DNA of 64,000 nucleotides from Trissonchulus latispiculum (GCA_030248195.1 JASAND010028051.1:1-64000), one strand, 5' to 3'; numbered from the stretch's first letter, positions 34,801 through 45,752 are shown. The notes: a model not told the origin generated them from the letters alone. Translations and numbers: made by a program.

Positions 34801-37800
34801 GTCCGAATCTAAAACATTTAATAATTTCTAGTATACTCTGTCACGGTTTTACAGTTTACAACATTCAGTTTTCAACTCTCTGTCAGCACAAAGCGAGTTA
34901 TTCCCAGAAAATCAATAAGTTTTAGTATGCAGTATGCACATGTCATAATGATATGATATCCGTTATTATCCGGCAGCTGATCGTGTTGGGCGCTAGCCGG
35001 TGCAGCCAATGACCAGCCAAGCCATTTGTCGTTGACCGGTTGACCTAGAATTTCGGGCCAATTGACATGGCCACCCAATTATGTAGTGATTGGAACTTCG
35101 TTGGCCGTTGGCAGTTCGTTAGCAGTGGCAAATTGCCGTTGGTCGGTGCAAATTGTATTGTCCGTTCGCTCGGCGTAGCTCAGACATTATGTTGATTACA
35201 TACCTCAGTTGCAGAATAGAAAAGTTTTGCTTGTGCTCTCTTTAAAAGTTTTGTGTTACCGTTGAAATTTTCGAATCTTCAATTAGTACCAGATAATATT
35301 AAGAGTACATAATGAGAGCAGAAACTATACCTATCACACAGAGGTACATGGATCCAAACGGGGTTGCTCACTCGCTTTATATTTTGTACGTCTATGGGTT
35401 AAACATACACGCCTATGCCCCTCAACAAATTGGGCTTCTGTTAATTTCAAAGTGTAATTATGTAAGGGATGGACATGGTACACATATAGGGGCGGCGTCA
35501 GAGAAGGTCAATTTGTGGGGGAGGGGGCAACCGATACCGTGCATAGCACAGTCTTACTCTGATAACCGAGAGCATGCCTGCTGTCTCAATCTTAACACTA
35601 TATACTCGTGATAATGCACAGTACGGTAAATGGCATTGTGAGTGTGTGTTCGCTGTGGTTTGCTAAACTCACTTGGCCCATTTCTTTTATATTATCTTTC
35701 AACATAGTTCCCACTTTTAGTACGATGTCTCGGCAGATATTATTTTTATATGATGTATAAACAAATAATAATTATAGAAACAAAAGTGGAAGAGCTTCAG
35801 GCTTAACTGTAGGGAAGGGGGGAGATCTTTTGAGCTTGCCCCCAAGCACTAACTTTTGAGTTTTTTGACCAATAAGTTTGAATTTTTGTATGGGTGCATA
35901 CTGGAAGCTGAAATAGAAAAAGCTGAAATAATAAAACTGAAAAAAATTTAAAAATGTTAAATTTTACTTTGGTAAGGAGGAACGAGAGGACCCGAAAAAA
36001 ATTTAAAAAAAATTTGATGAAAACGTGAATACAGTGGTTTTCTGATTCGCTGAGCACGAATCCGAAATCCGTTTTCGATTCAGCTATTCGTTTGCTCAGT
36101 ATTAGCTAACGATATAAGCTTAACATGTTAGCTTACATTTATTGGGCTAACGACAAGGTGATCGAGAAACGGATTTCAGATTCGTGCTCAGCTCCCCAGA
36201 AAACGCCTGTATGCAAGATTTCAGCAACATTTTTTCAAAAAGGTTCGGGTCCCCTTGGTCCTCCCTTATCAAACTAAAATTTAAAATTTTTACAATATTT
36301 AAAATTTAATAATTGTTTAGTTTTAAATCCATCAGCCTCCAATATGCACCCATACAAAATTTCAAAGTTATTGGTCAAAAAACTCAAAAGTTGTTGAAGC
36401 GCAAAAAAACAAAGAACGCAAAAGAACTTAACAAATTTACATATTTTCAAATTTAATATTAAAACCCGAGGCCCCTGCTAAAAAGCAAGATAGCATACTA
36501 AACTGTTTCGAAGAAACTACATGATAATGATATTAGGTGTATGAGATAAGATTTATGAGATAAAGACTTATGATAAAGATATATAAAGATAAAAGCAAGA
36601 AGATTTTGAGCATAAAGCCGATATTAATGTTACTGCATGTCAGAAAAATGAATAATTTATAAAATGTCCGGTTTGTAAATGATTAAATTTATTAAACTTT
36701 CAAAAAATATTGCTTACAAAATATTTTCCTATAGGCGACAACATGAAGGCAGTCTGGAAGAAAGGATTATAGTTGCAGACTGTAATTGATGGGAATTGTG
36801 GATTGTATTCAAACTGAAATAAAGTTAAGTCACAAGAATGATATAGAGCAAGAACATGACGATATCGAGAACTGAAAATGAACAGCCGCCTTTCAAGAGA
36901 TTTCGATTACAAATTAAGTGTGAGCATCAAACATCTAACTTTATCTGACTTTATCTAATTTATCTACTTTATCTTTTCGTCACTACAGCAACACGAACTC
37001 GGTGAACAGAGATGCTAGAATTTACCTTAATAACAACCCGTACAGGCGAATCTGACACTTCGTGTCCAATGGCAACTATGTAGTACACCATAATAACTGT
37101 AGCTGTAGTTACAGTAATTGAATTAAAAATCAAAGAACAAATATTAACGGGTACCATGATTGACGGCATCAAGATTAAGGCATCTACCACCACACCGAAC
37201 CGCTGGTCGTTATGGCTGGAAAGCGTCTAACGCAAAGATATCAATTATTTCGGGTCGTTATATCTTATAACAGTAAGTCACTCTTAATTTGCAACTCCTT
37301 CAACTTTTACTTTACTTCTGCAACGGCCTGAGATAAAACTCTGGTGCCGAGTTTCATGGTCTGTAATTGGAACGTTTTCCGAAGTTGTACGTCGCACATT
37401 ATGGCAGCATAAAGTATAATTGAAAGGTTTTATGGTTATCTAAGTTTCTGCCTTTATAAACAAATACGCAATATTTTATTTAGATATTTATGTAAAATAG
37501 TTCACGAATGTTTGCTAATAGCAATTAAGCTTGGTAAACTTTCATTGCAGAAAATCAACTAATTGGTTTCTAGATGCAAGAGTTGATTCCTAGAAGGAAT
37601 AAGCTATACGTAAATGTAATCTACATGTTCTTCCCTATCATCTGGTGGAACGGCATAGCCGCCTGACAAACTAAGCCACTGCATTTGTTTAAATAGATAG
37701 TTCCAACAGAGTTCAAAATTTTCAATATTGTCATTGTCGTGGAAGCGTGGAAATATTTCTGTAACCTAGAATCTACATGTTCGAGAAAAAAGAAGCAAAT

Positions 37801-38363
37801 GCACAGACTGTTAGCCAGTAACTGAAAAGTGTTGCGGGCAAATGGCCGTTCGGGCATTAATAACGGGTTAAACATCTTTCATCCATGGAAATTGTCAAAA
37901 ATTTAGTCAGTTTTTTGAGATAACCTCTGGTTGAAAATTATTGCAGGAGAGAGAAACTGTTGGTGACGATGTTTTTATAAAGAATTGATATTCAATCCAT
38001 ATCTACCTTTAGCATTTTCTCGTTCAGCGTTTACTTAGATTAACTTTTTGTTGACGTAATGCAATTTGTTCTCTTGCCATAAATTTCCTTCCGTAAATGT
38101 TGGGGAAAACAGTCAATTTAATCTCAATAACCAAACATTGGGCAGATAAATCCCGAAAGCTGTAAAGCGTAAATGCCCACAAAACGCAGTAGATATCAAC
38201 AGTGCGTTATTTCTTGCTTATTCTGCCAACGAGTGCAGCAGGGATAATGGAAATTGAAGTGAAATTAACGGTACTTCCTGGCTGACTGCTAATTAAATTT
38301 GTGTCAGCTCCAACTGTCCTGTTAGTCAGCTGATTTAGCAACTCAGATTCGTCCATTACAGTA
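31787..38363 (-). CDS. C-type lectin-like domain gene, multi-exon
   Basis: Span of a split gene with at least eight minus-strand exons in matching phase from 38159 to 31787. The N-terminal exons have no family I can name. The last four give a C-type lectin-like fold in the usual order: CPTGW..CY, then ESACSSL..HLPVFTD..WADFL, then TFSWIKVG, then WSDGS..VW. Such domains act outside the cell in carbohydrate or protein binding. The usual last two cysteines are not seen: the frame stops 19 codons after VW. So the domain is cut short, or another exon follows a donor I have not identified. Upstream exons beyond 38363 are uncertain. A decayed tandem copy follows at 43.2-47.25 kb. Confidence 0.75.
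32335..32601. mobile_element. CCAAGAG-family MITE, diverged copy in intron
   Basis: Ends TAGTATGTACTCTTGG, with GCTTGTGGGAGGTGGTCAGCCGTTAGC and GAACAGAGCAT blocks as in the other copies. The left end is not clear. Confidence 0.65.
32662..32742 (-). CDS. CTLD exon: TFSWIKVG
   Basis: 81 nt between acceptor TTTGTTTAG and donor GTATGT, one base then 26 codons then two bases. It reads QYLREGIFVISTTFSWIKVG and SQNCLL. The F-x-W-I-x-x-G strand takes the place of the usual WIGL. Confidence 0.72.
32979..33089 (-). CDS. CTLD exon: helix 2 region
   Basis: 111 nt between acceptor CCTGCTATAG and donor GTGAGT. It reads CNMTAAMESACSSLHPSSHL, then VFTDPQQWADFLTNI. The pattern A-x-x-x-C-x-x-L..(S)HL..D..(E/Q)..FL is typical for C-type lectin folds. 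Phases fit both neighbours. Confidence 0.75.
34351..34426 (-). CDS. CTLD exon: ECPTGW..ACYG
   Basis: 76 nt between acceptor GTTTTTTAG and donor GTATGT. It reads QECPTGWIRGRNACYGIPSN and HLFT. CPxGW-x(5-7)-CY opens most C-type lectin domains. A decayed copy (43209-43280) keeps the same splice sites. Confidence 0.8.
34670..34808 (-). CDS. Exon upstream of the CTLD
   Basis: 139 nt between acceptor ATGTTTTAG and donor GTCAGT. It reads IRTLDQFKAISNLRKEEALR, then MESFKKTILPSNWKY and SSNDSI plus one base. Its split codon joins the CTLD exon in phase. The copy at 43511-43647 keeps both splice sites, with a 2 nt deletion and a stop. That conservation supports the otherwise weak donor. Confidence 0.68.
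35297..35612. mobile_element. CCAAGAG-family MITE, diverged copy
   Basis: Left end TTAAGAGTACATAATGAGAG and right end TATACTCGTGATAATGC, with the family GGGGGAGGGGGCAACCG block. About one base in five is changed. Confidence 0.6.
35851..36392. mobile_element. Palindromic element, about 260 bp arms
   Basis: Ends AACTTTTGAGTTTTTTGACC and GGTCAAAAAACTCAAAAGTT are perfectly inverted. GTATGGGTGCATA, AGGACCCG and GCACGAATC..GAAATCCG blocks recur in the other arm. The centre lies near 36115. No coding capacity and no clear target duplication. Confidence 0.85.
36718..36753 (-). CDS. 36 nt exon
   Basis: Acceptor CTTTCTTCCAG and donor GTAAGC frame 12 codons (TAFMLSPIGKYF), phase 0 at both ends, fitting both neighbours. 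The copy at 44009-44044 keeps 31 bases in a row, although its donor is GCAAGA. Confidence 0.55.
37026..37226 (-). CDS. Exon with hydrophobic stretch
   Basis: 201 nt between acceptor TTTGCGTTAG and donor GTAAAT, phase 0 at both ends. It reads LSSHNDQRFGVVVDALILMP, then ICSLIFNSITVTTATVIMV and SDSPVRVVIK. The alternation of Val, Ile and Thr suggests beta strands. No family is recognised. Confidence 0.6.
37610..37758 (-). CDS. Exon, unrecognised ectodomain piece
   Basis: 149 nt between acceptor TAGGTTACAG and donor GTATAG: two bases then 49 codons. It reads IFPRFHDNDNIENFELCWNY, then QMQWLSLSGGYAVPPDDREE and HVDYIY. The composition is strongly protein-like and the phase fits the next exon. Confidence 0.6.
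38035..38159 (-). CDS. Exon, unrecognised
   Basis: 125 nt between acceptor GCTTTACAG and donor GTAAAC, reading FRDLSAQCLVIEIKLTVFPN, then RKFMAREQIALRQQKVNL. Its last base completes the first codon of the downstream exon. An internal acceptor at 38122 is an alternative start. Related but decayed sequence lies near 46350-46400. Confidence 0.45.
38242..38363 (-). CDS. Possible exon, unrecognised
   Basis: After acceptor CTTCCTCAG the frame reads MDESELLNQLTNRTVGADTN, then SQPGSTVNFTSISIIPAAL. The donor is not clear (GTTGGC at best). A decayed copy at about 46460-46570 shares the AAATT..ATTAGCA..GGAAGT block, which supports a once functional exon. Confidence 0.4.
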
Positions 38364-39354
38364 CTGAGGAAGAAATTAGTATGCAAGTGTAATCACAAAA
38401 CGTTAATAACAAAAGAAAGCCAGAAAATGTTTTGAATTTGTCGGCTGAGAAATTGCTGACAAACGAAAATTAATGTAAAATAGGCATTGCTTGCTTCCAG
38501 TTATTGGTGATTATGTGACACCGAAAATGTAACACCTATGTTAATGCGCCAACGTTAAGCCAATAGTTAAAGTTCATTTGATCGTTTGTTGATGCATCGG
38601 TATCTTGCTTGTCGAATAAAAACCTTGCATGGATACATTGTCTAACAGAGAATACAGAAGGGAAAGACAGAGGTTATGAGCCGACGTTGTCTCTTCTTAC
38701 ATTCTTATTGTATTTCCGGCTAAGGATAAAGCATATAAATTCTGCAGATCCGGAGCATACAAGTGGGCTTATGAGGCAAGAATAAACAAGTAGGCCCCAA
38801 AAAGAGCAGTATTCCTTTGTAGACGTGCTTTTATCCAAATACAAAGTTGTCTTTATTGGAAGCTTTTTTGCGTTAGAAGCTCCAGGTTTGGTTTACAATT
38901 TCACTTGACTTCCCTTTATTTCTTTTGATATCGAACTACTGTTATCATTTGAAATATCCCATTGAATGTTTTTGCTTTCTTATCAGACCAGACTTCCCTC
39001 AGCTTCGCACAATACAATCAGTTAACATCATTGGCAACAACAGCAGTACAGCTGACAAATCTACATACGTTCTTCCAAATAAAAAGGAAAGAAAATTTTT
39101 CTGCAAAAAATTCTATTACTTATCATTCCACTCCTCCATTTTCCCCGATTCTCAATGAATTCCATGCTCCTCACGGAGTGCAGGCCTATGCTTGCCATGC
39201 CATGATTGGGCTGAACTAGTAATGTCCAGCTAGTACCTTATCTATTCGCCTAATGCACCATGTGTAGCTCCCAACCTTACACTGGTGCTAAAAGATCTGC
39301 AATCGTTTAGATTATTGACAGCAGAAGACTGCGCGAAGGCTCTCAGTTCAGTTC
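38364..39354. other. No firm feature
   Basis: A minus-strand frame near 38990-39105 after a TTTTTTGCAG acceptor reads FLSFLFGRTYVDLSAVLLLL and might be an exon, but no donor or phase link was found. Confidence 0.3.
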
Positions 39355-40344
39355 TTAAGGTGGTGATTCCTTTTGGGCACATATTGTTGGTTGACGGCTC
39401 AAAGCAAGATGAAATTTGATGAAACTTTCAAAAATGAGTTCATTTAGTGTGCTAACACCGTCCGCGCAATCCCGCTTCAAAATTTCGAGATTTCCGTTCA
39501 GGGCGGTTTTTCCAAATTTCTGACAGCTGAGCACCAACTGCATAGTTATAACTATACCCATTTGAAAGATCTCGTTGAGCTCTACATTTTTGCTTTTGGA
39601 AGCAACTTTCTAGCTCTTCTCTAGTGTGAGATATAGCCGATTTTCTTATTTTGGTGTTGAAAACTTGTCATTTTTGCAGAAATCAAATAATCCACAATTT
39701 CTTGAGCTACGCAAGCCGTAAAATTTTACTAAGGGTGTCGATTTGAAGGTCTCGTCGAGGCCGATTATCCGAGGCGTGATAGTCTTCCAACTGCTATCCC
39801 GTGAGCTGCTATCATAAAAAATGTAGTTTTTGCAAAAACATGACCAAATTTTTTCCAGCGAGTGTGGAGCATTTACTATGCTAGCTAGAGGGTTGCCACT
39901 TACTGGACGTGTTTTACACAAAAATACCCAGGGACCCTTTTTTAGTTACCCCGATTGCTGCTTTCTAGCTAAAGTGGCCGCTTGCTAAATTTGGGAAAAG
40001 TAGGCAAAATCCAGGTTGCGCAAACATTTTAGCTACTTTCTTCATAACGAAGAGTGATTTCATGATAATTAAAAAAGGGTCCCCAGCTATTTGATAGTAG
40101 AATCGAATGATGTAGCCGATGCCTCCCGAAAAAATTTACTTTAGTCTGCAAAAAATCTGGAAAATTAAAGTACTTCTAAAATCCAGGAAAATAGTTTGCG
40201 AAAACTGACATTATTTTCATTGCACTCATTAGAAAGGGAAAATATTAAGCTCCATTTTGATATAAAAATGACTTCTTAACTCCAAGTAATGAATGAGTAA
40301 TAAGGGTTCAAAGTTGATATCTCCAAAAGGAATCACCACCTTAA
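39355..40344. mobile_element. TTAA-flanked element, GGTGGTGATTCC family, copy 1
   Basis: 990 bp including TTAA at each end. Terminal inverted repeats are TTAAGGTGGTGATTCCTTTT and AAAAGGAATCACCACCTTAA. TTAA flanks suggest a piggyBac-type MITE. No transposase. It lies only in the first copy of the segmental duplication. Confidence 0.92.
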
Positions 40345-40596
40345 ATAGGCTCCACAACCTAGTTTGCATATCCGAATTGCAAAAAATCTGACCTAAGCTA
40401 GCAATGTGTTGAAGATAGGGCTTCTGAATGGAGAAACTACTCACAATTCACCAAACATACTAGTTTCCTTTTGATACATTCGAGCTCAAGCAAAAAATCG
40501 GAAGCCACTGGACTCTGTTGCGGGTTAGCAGAAATGATCGAATTATTTAACTGACTTCAAGAGAATTAAATTTTCAAGCTTCTCCGACCAGCTAGG

Positions 40597-42013
40597 TAGT
40601 GTTGTTTCAGTAGCCCATTTTAGTTTCAGTTTCAGTTTCAGTTTCAGTCGACAACCTGAGTTAATTTCAGTTTCAGTTTCAGTTTCAGTCAGATACCAAA
40701 AATAATTTCAGTTTCAGTTTCAGTTTCAGTCGTCATCCCAAAATAATTTCAGTTTTGGTTTCAGTTTCAGTCGCTGATCGAAATTAATTTCAGTTTCAGT
40801 TTCAGTTTCAGTCGGTGACGCAAAATAGTTTCAGTTTCAGTTTCAGTCGGTGATGTCAAACAGTTTCAGTTTCAGTTTCAGTCCACGTTTTGGACTAGTT
40901 TCTGTTTTAGTCCGGCTTTTTCAGTTGAAGTCGTCGCCCAAAAAGATAAATTTCAGTTTTTGCATATTTGGAATTTAAAACTGTTGAAGCTGCAGTTTTA
41001 TTTTAAATCTCAGCTTCTATGTCAGTTCTAAGTAAAACAGTTTTATCTAATATATTGTACTTGCAATCCAATCATTTTCTTTGTGAAGAAAAAATTAAGA
41101 TTCGTTCTTAATTAAGTTTTAATAGTTGCTTGCTGTATTGGCTTTCTCATTAACTAAGTACCTAAACCATCTTGGTTATTCGCTTAAGTAAAGCATCTCC
41201 TCAAAATGTAAATCTGTTGAGGCCATAAAGCTTCATTGCTGCAATTCGATTCTTAGCTTCTGGGGGGCACATCAACCACTTGTGCTTTAAAAAATGTATG
41301 TATAAAACAATTACGCTTTTACATAACTTCCTAGTTTAGCTTTATCTAATATGCTGACAGTAAATGATCTGAAAAGTAATACTTCTATAATAATACGAGA
41401 ACCTAAAACGTATCATATTCCTTCAATTCTTTCGCAAGGAAAACTATTATGGGAAGTCTGCAATTTCATTTTACAGAGAACTTAACCATACGCAGAGACT
41501 GAAAGGGTCTTGCACGCAGAGACTGAAATGGAGTTTCAGTTCCAGCATGAACTGAAACAGGTTTCAGCTCCAGCTACAAGGAAAGACGTCAGATTTTACG
41601 CTGGGACTGAAACTGTTTCAGAGTTTTCTAGTTTCAGTTTCAGTTTCAGTTTCAGATCTAGAATTAGGGTAGTTTCAGTTTCAGTTTCAGTTTCAGTCGG
41701 ATACCAAAAATAATTTCAGTTTCAGTTTCAGTTTCAGTCGGCTAGTCTAAATGGTTTCAGTTTTAGTTTCAGTTTCAGTTCGTTTTCCAAACTAGTTTCA
41801 GTTTCAGTTTCAGTTTCAGTCGGATACCAAAAATAATTTCAGTTTCAGTTTCAGTTTCAGTCGGCTAGTCTAAATGGTTTCAGTTTTAGTTTCAGTTTCA
41901 GTTCGTTTTCCAAACTAGTTTCAGTTTCAGTTTCAGTTTCAGTGACTGAAACTGAAACATGTAGAGACTGAAACCTAGTTTCAGTTTCAGTTTCAGCGAC
42001 TGAAACATCACTA
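40597..42013. mobile_element. Non-autonomous hAT element packed with TTTCAG hexamers
   Basis: 1,417 bp. Terminal inverted repeats TAGTG(T/A)TGTTTCAGT and a perfect 8 bp target duplication CAGCTAGG (40589-40596, 42014-42021). Both ends are long arrays of AGTTTCAGTTTCAG broken by short spacers such as ATACCAAAAATAA. The inner 41000-41480 is ordinary AT-rich DNA. A 123 bp unit is tandemly doubled at about 41698-41943. Ser/Phe or Glu/Thr-repeat open frames across it are hexamer artefacts. The paralogous site near 47016 has no insertion. Confidence 0.95.
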
Positions 42014-42024
42014 CAGCTAGGTAA

Positions 42025-42260
42025 ACTAAACGTTTCACTTTCAAGCACTTTTAATCATTTCAGTGATGAGGTTTGTAGAAATGTCGAGACGAAGCTCAGA
42101 GTTCTGCACGCCGGGATAGTAAAAGCTTTCTGAAGTAAACTAAGAGAAGTAAACGATTGAAAATTAGAAGCAGCCAGTGAATCCTTAATATCTTATGCCT
42201 TTGTCTTCATGTCAAAAATCTTTATGTACCTGGGATTAAGTGACAAATTATAGTATCATA
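42025..42260 (-). other. Segmental duplication, left copy, outer part
   Basis: Shares an order of blocks with 47025-47250: AAACTAAACG, TTTCACTTT, GATGAGGTTT, AATGTCGAGACGAAG and AGAGTT. The minus strand reads FYYPGVQNSELRLDISTNLI, which could be an exon of gene 2. Confidence 0.6.
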
Positions 42261-42639
42261 TGTTGTCCATCAAACGAACGTCAATTTAATGTCAAAATTC
42301 ACAAAACTAAAATTTGTATATCGCCGAAACAATTTATCAACAACTAGAGCTGTGCCCTTTTTGAAACCCCGATTTTACACCACTGTTGGCATCTCGGATG
42401 GGATCCCATAATCTCCCATGAGATGGGATTCAAAACTCATCCCACGTGGGATTGGTAGGATTCAGTGGGATTGTTTTGCCCTTCTCCACTTGCAAACAGC
42501 GTTTTCAAAGTTTGAAAAAATACAATTATTTTGGTAAATTTTGCCATGGAAATTTCTGTTCATTTCTGTGCATGGAAGGTTCAATGTGATGATTAGCCTG
42601 CATGCACAACTCCTGCACGAGTGCAAGCTAAGATGAATT

Positions 42640-42990
42640 TACCCCCGTGCAGTGCGTAGCAACAGCAAAACTTGTAGCCCCGCGCAGCAAGCATTTTGCC
42701 CCCGCGCCTACCATGCCTTGGTTGCGTAGTTCGCAGAAATCTTGCAGTGTTGCGGAAATTTCTGCAAATTTCGGAATATGTTGACGATAAAGTCCAAACA
42801 TGCCTATGAGTCGTCTCAATTCAGAGTAGCTTTACGGAAAGGGTAGTTGAAGCAGTGTCTCAATTTTATCTTTCTTTGGGAGAATGCCTTCAGACGAGAT
42901 GTGATAGCTAAAGAAATCAGTATTTCTCTTCTGAAGCTACTTCCGACTCCTCTTGTTGGTTTCCGGTGATGTGGAGCACAATCCAGGCCC
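42640..42990 (-). pseudogene. Ty3/gypsy-type reverse transcriptase fragment
   Basis: The minus strand reads FFSYHISSEGILPKKDKIET, then LLQLPFP, a stop, and SYSELRRLIGMFGLYRQHIP followed by KFAEISATLQDFCE. This is the stretch after the catalytic core of Ty3/gypsy reverse transcriptases (F-x-G-Y-x-x-S..I-x-P..K, L-R-R-x-x-G-M-x-x-x-Y-R, F-A-E-I-x-A-x-L). No LTR or integrase is next to it. It separates the two copies of the segmental duplication. Confidence 0.8.
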
Positions 42991-43208
42991 ACCCATGAAC
43001 AATCCATTGGTAAAACCTGAAGAGCATGGTCAAGCGACAGTATCCCGCGTTTCGGTAAAGCCTCCCCTTTTATCGTCAGAGCCCTGATTTATGGTTCAGG
43101 CAGATCGAGAGCCAATTTGTGATCCGAGCCTGATCCTTTCCGGGATCTCTCTCACTAAGAATTATTTTAACTCATCACAACCTCACGACACAGCAAATGC
43201 AAACATAC

Positions 43209-43280
43209 TGAAATGAGTAGTTATTTAGAACTGCGTACATGCATTTCTCCCTCTAATCCAGCCATTAGAACATTTCTGTG
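43209..43280 (-). pseudogene. Decayed copy of the CTLD first exon
   Basis: Keeps acceptor GCTTTTTTAG and donor GTATGT and reads QKCSNGWIRGRNAC before a stop, 4 nt shorter than the intact exon at 34351-34426. The tyrosine after the second Cys is lost. Confidence 0.8.
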
Positions 43281-43510
43281 CTAAAAAAGCATTGCAAAAT
43301 CCTTGTCTTTTGTAAGCTCGGTGAGCAAAGACACGAAAACATAGTGTAAACTATTTGATCAAGTATTTTTATTCCACTAGATTTTTATAATTTTCACTTA
43401 AAATTGATCCTTCAATTATTGCTTATTGTCTGCTATTAAGCACCTTAATATTTGAAGGATAATTTCATTTTTCTTAGATTCTACAACAACGTTTTAATAT
43501 TTTCACTGAC

Positions 43511-43647
43511 GCTTTGAATCGTTGGATTAATATTTCCAATTAGGAGGCAGAACAATTTTCTTAAATGGCTCCATTGCTACTCTGGAATCGCGCAATGCTT
43601 CTGTTTCCCGTAAGTTTGAAACAGCTGTACTGTTCAAGAGTCCGCAC
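43511..43647 (-). pseudogene. Decayed copy of the exon upstream of the CTLD
   Basis: Matches 34670-34808 with a 2 nt deletion near the start and a TAA after PNWKY. Reads AVSNLRETEALRDSRVAMEP, then FKKIVLPPNWKY. Acceptor and GTCAGT donor are kept. Confidence 0.8.
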
Positions 43648-44008
43648 CTAAAACATTTAATACTATTTTAAACTCAACTTCTATCATTTGTTTTCCGTTG
43701 TCACCGTTTGCCGGTTTACTGAATTCTAATCTATACTCACTGCTATCATAAAACAAATGAACCTCCCAGTAACATATTTAACTTCGTAGTTTCTAGTATA
43801 TAATCGCAAGTACAATAACAGTCCTTTCTTCATCTTTGCTATTCTACATCTTTCAATTAATTAATCCATACAATTTCATACAATTAATCATCATAGTTAA
43901 CATCCCTTCCTTTAGAATTACACAAATCTGCGGAATGTGTCAGCGAGGTTTGATAGCTCTACCGTAATTTCAGGCAAGTGAACAAATTAAATTGAAAAAT
44001 TTTCTTGC

Positions 44009-44044
44009 AAAATATTTTCCTATAGGCGACAACATGAAACCTCC
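44009..44044 (-). pseudogene. Decayed copy of the 36 nt exon
   Basis: Shares a 31-base run with 36718-36753 (GGCGACAACATGAA and CAAAATATTTTCCTA on the plus strand). The donor is changed from GTAAGC to GCAAGA. Confidence 0.65.
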
Positions 44045-44399
44045 CTCAACTTAGCAGTCCCGTTTATTGAGTTAAACTTGAAACCAATTGAGCCAGATAG
44101 CTGGCGCTTTGTACTAAATGAGACACCAATAAATTTAATTGAGACACGTCTCAGTCAAGCATAAAACAGCAATATATACTTATCGGGACTGCTAACTAGA
44201 GGTGAGCAATCCCACTCTTGAGTCAGGCGGTCTCACTTCGCCAATACACTTCGATTAATTACAGATAAATGAGCCACTCACTTAAACCGTGATTTAACCC
44301 CCTATTTAATTAAAATTGTATAACAACTTTAGGAGGAACCTTTTGCTCGTTGCACTGATTTATATGTATTTGTAGTAATCGTTTGGAGTAGAGAAAGTA

Positions 44400-45110
44400 G
44401 TCAAACCCAAATTGCTAACATACTATGGTTACTACGCTGTTATGGAGAGCGGTTTTATAACTAAAACTGTGGTTCAGCCGCTCAGCTATTTGTTGAAGGT
44501 ATCGAATGGTAAACTGTCTGTCCATTTGGTACATGAAGGATCCGGCAGGAATCACGTGGACGTGACCGTGGGTAATACTCCACCAACATAGGTGTACCAC
44601 CTGCTTGGGTTGGGGGGGAGTAGAAAGTCCTAATCTGGCTTGGGGGCTCTCAAAAGTCGGAAACTTTTACCAAAAACTGTAACCAATCTGTACACTAATT
44701 TTTTCAGCTAAAAATTGTCATTTTTCGACATAAAATCTGCCACTTTTGACACAAATATAATCTAAAACTACTTTTATGTTGCGTTTTAAAACCTTTTTAT
44801 TAATGTTTTTAACTATTTACAGCCGATTTTCACATTTTCTCGAAAATTTTCAAAAAATTTGCAAACATTTTTCACTAAATATAGCATTTTTTCACTTGGT
44901 TGAACCCCATTTTAGAGGGGGAGGGGGTTTGAGCTCGCCTATGGGGGAGTAGTGAAGGTTGAGTATAGGGAGAGAGGGTGTGGCCTTCTCGTGGAGGGAT
45001 CTCACAGGGGGCAAACTGTAGCCTGGTTCACCTGTGCCCACCAACATACGAAGTCCTAAGTTTCTCTGTCCAAATGCCTGGCAATAAGTTATAATCACTC
45101 ACCCACACGA
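44400..45110 (-). pseudogene. Open frame split by a transposon, unknown protein
   Basis: On the minus strand, from 45098 to 45037 and again from 44586 to about 44430, the frame is open when the 450 bp hAT element and one target copy are taken out. One frame reads TYCQAFGQRNLGLRMLV, then EYYPRSRPRDSCRILHV and a stop. A second frame is also mostly open. No family is recognised. Confidence 0.3.
44587..45036. mobile_element. G-rich non-autonomous hAT element, CATAGGTG family, copy 1
   Basis: 450 bp. Ends CATAGGTGTACCA and TGGTTCACCTGTG are inverted repeats. 8 bp flanks TCCACCAA and CCCACCAA differ at one base. It contains GGGTTGGGGGGGAG, a GGGGGAGGGGG run and CTCACAGGGGGCAAACTGTA, shared with other copies further right. 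Confidence 0.85.
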
Positions 45111-45752
45111 ATAAACTAAGTTTTAGGCTTTTATACGGCATTTTAGAGCTACCAGACTTCTTCATACTGGACGGACACTCCGGAGACCACCAGTGATCAC
45201 TAAGCCTTCTACGAGTTCAACTGCTCTACGTATTTGGAACGCTGGGGATAGCAGTTTTCGGTTAAGAATGCGTTATTCAGTGCGCTTTATCCAAAAATAA
45301 TGAGAAATAGTTGCTAGCTGCTCTCTGGGATCCGGTCCGCCACTGATTTTTTGTTAACGGTTGATTGTTTGTTAAACTGTTAACAAAGACTCATATATTT
45401 TCGTTTACTGCACCATGCTAATAGGTCGTAGAGCAACGAAACTTGGGTTTGAACCTTAGCCCAAGTCCTATCCATGGGTCCTCAAAGCAATTAATTTGGT
45501 TTAGTTTTGCGAAAGCTCAAGCCAAAAAACCAAATTTTGATATTTTTTGTTAAGCTTGCTCTATAAAATATATTTTTGGTTTTGTTAGTGTACTTATTTC
45601 AGGTTTTGTCCAAACGTTTGTTGGATTTTAATCCTGTTTCGCCGGGAAACATGATGATGAACAAACGTGCCAAATTTCAAGCCGATTCATTAAGTATTTA
45701 GTTCACAGTATCTGTTCAAAGTTCACCCCGGTAGTTGTACTACCATCTTAAG

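Noticed and set aside
39646..40444. Minus-strand frames of 91 and 71 codons
   Set aside because: They lie within the TTAA-flanked element, have no domain and are not open in the other copies.
41510..42048. Ser/Phe/Val and Glu/Thr repeat frames
   Set aside because: TTTCAG hexamer array translated in two directions.
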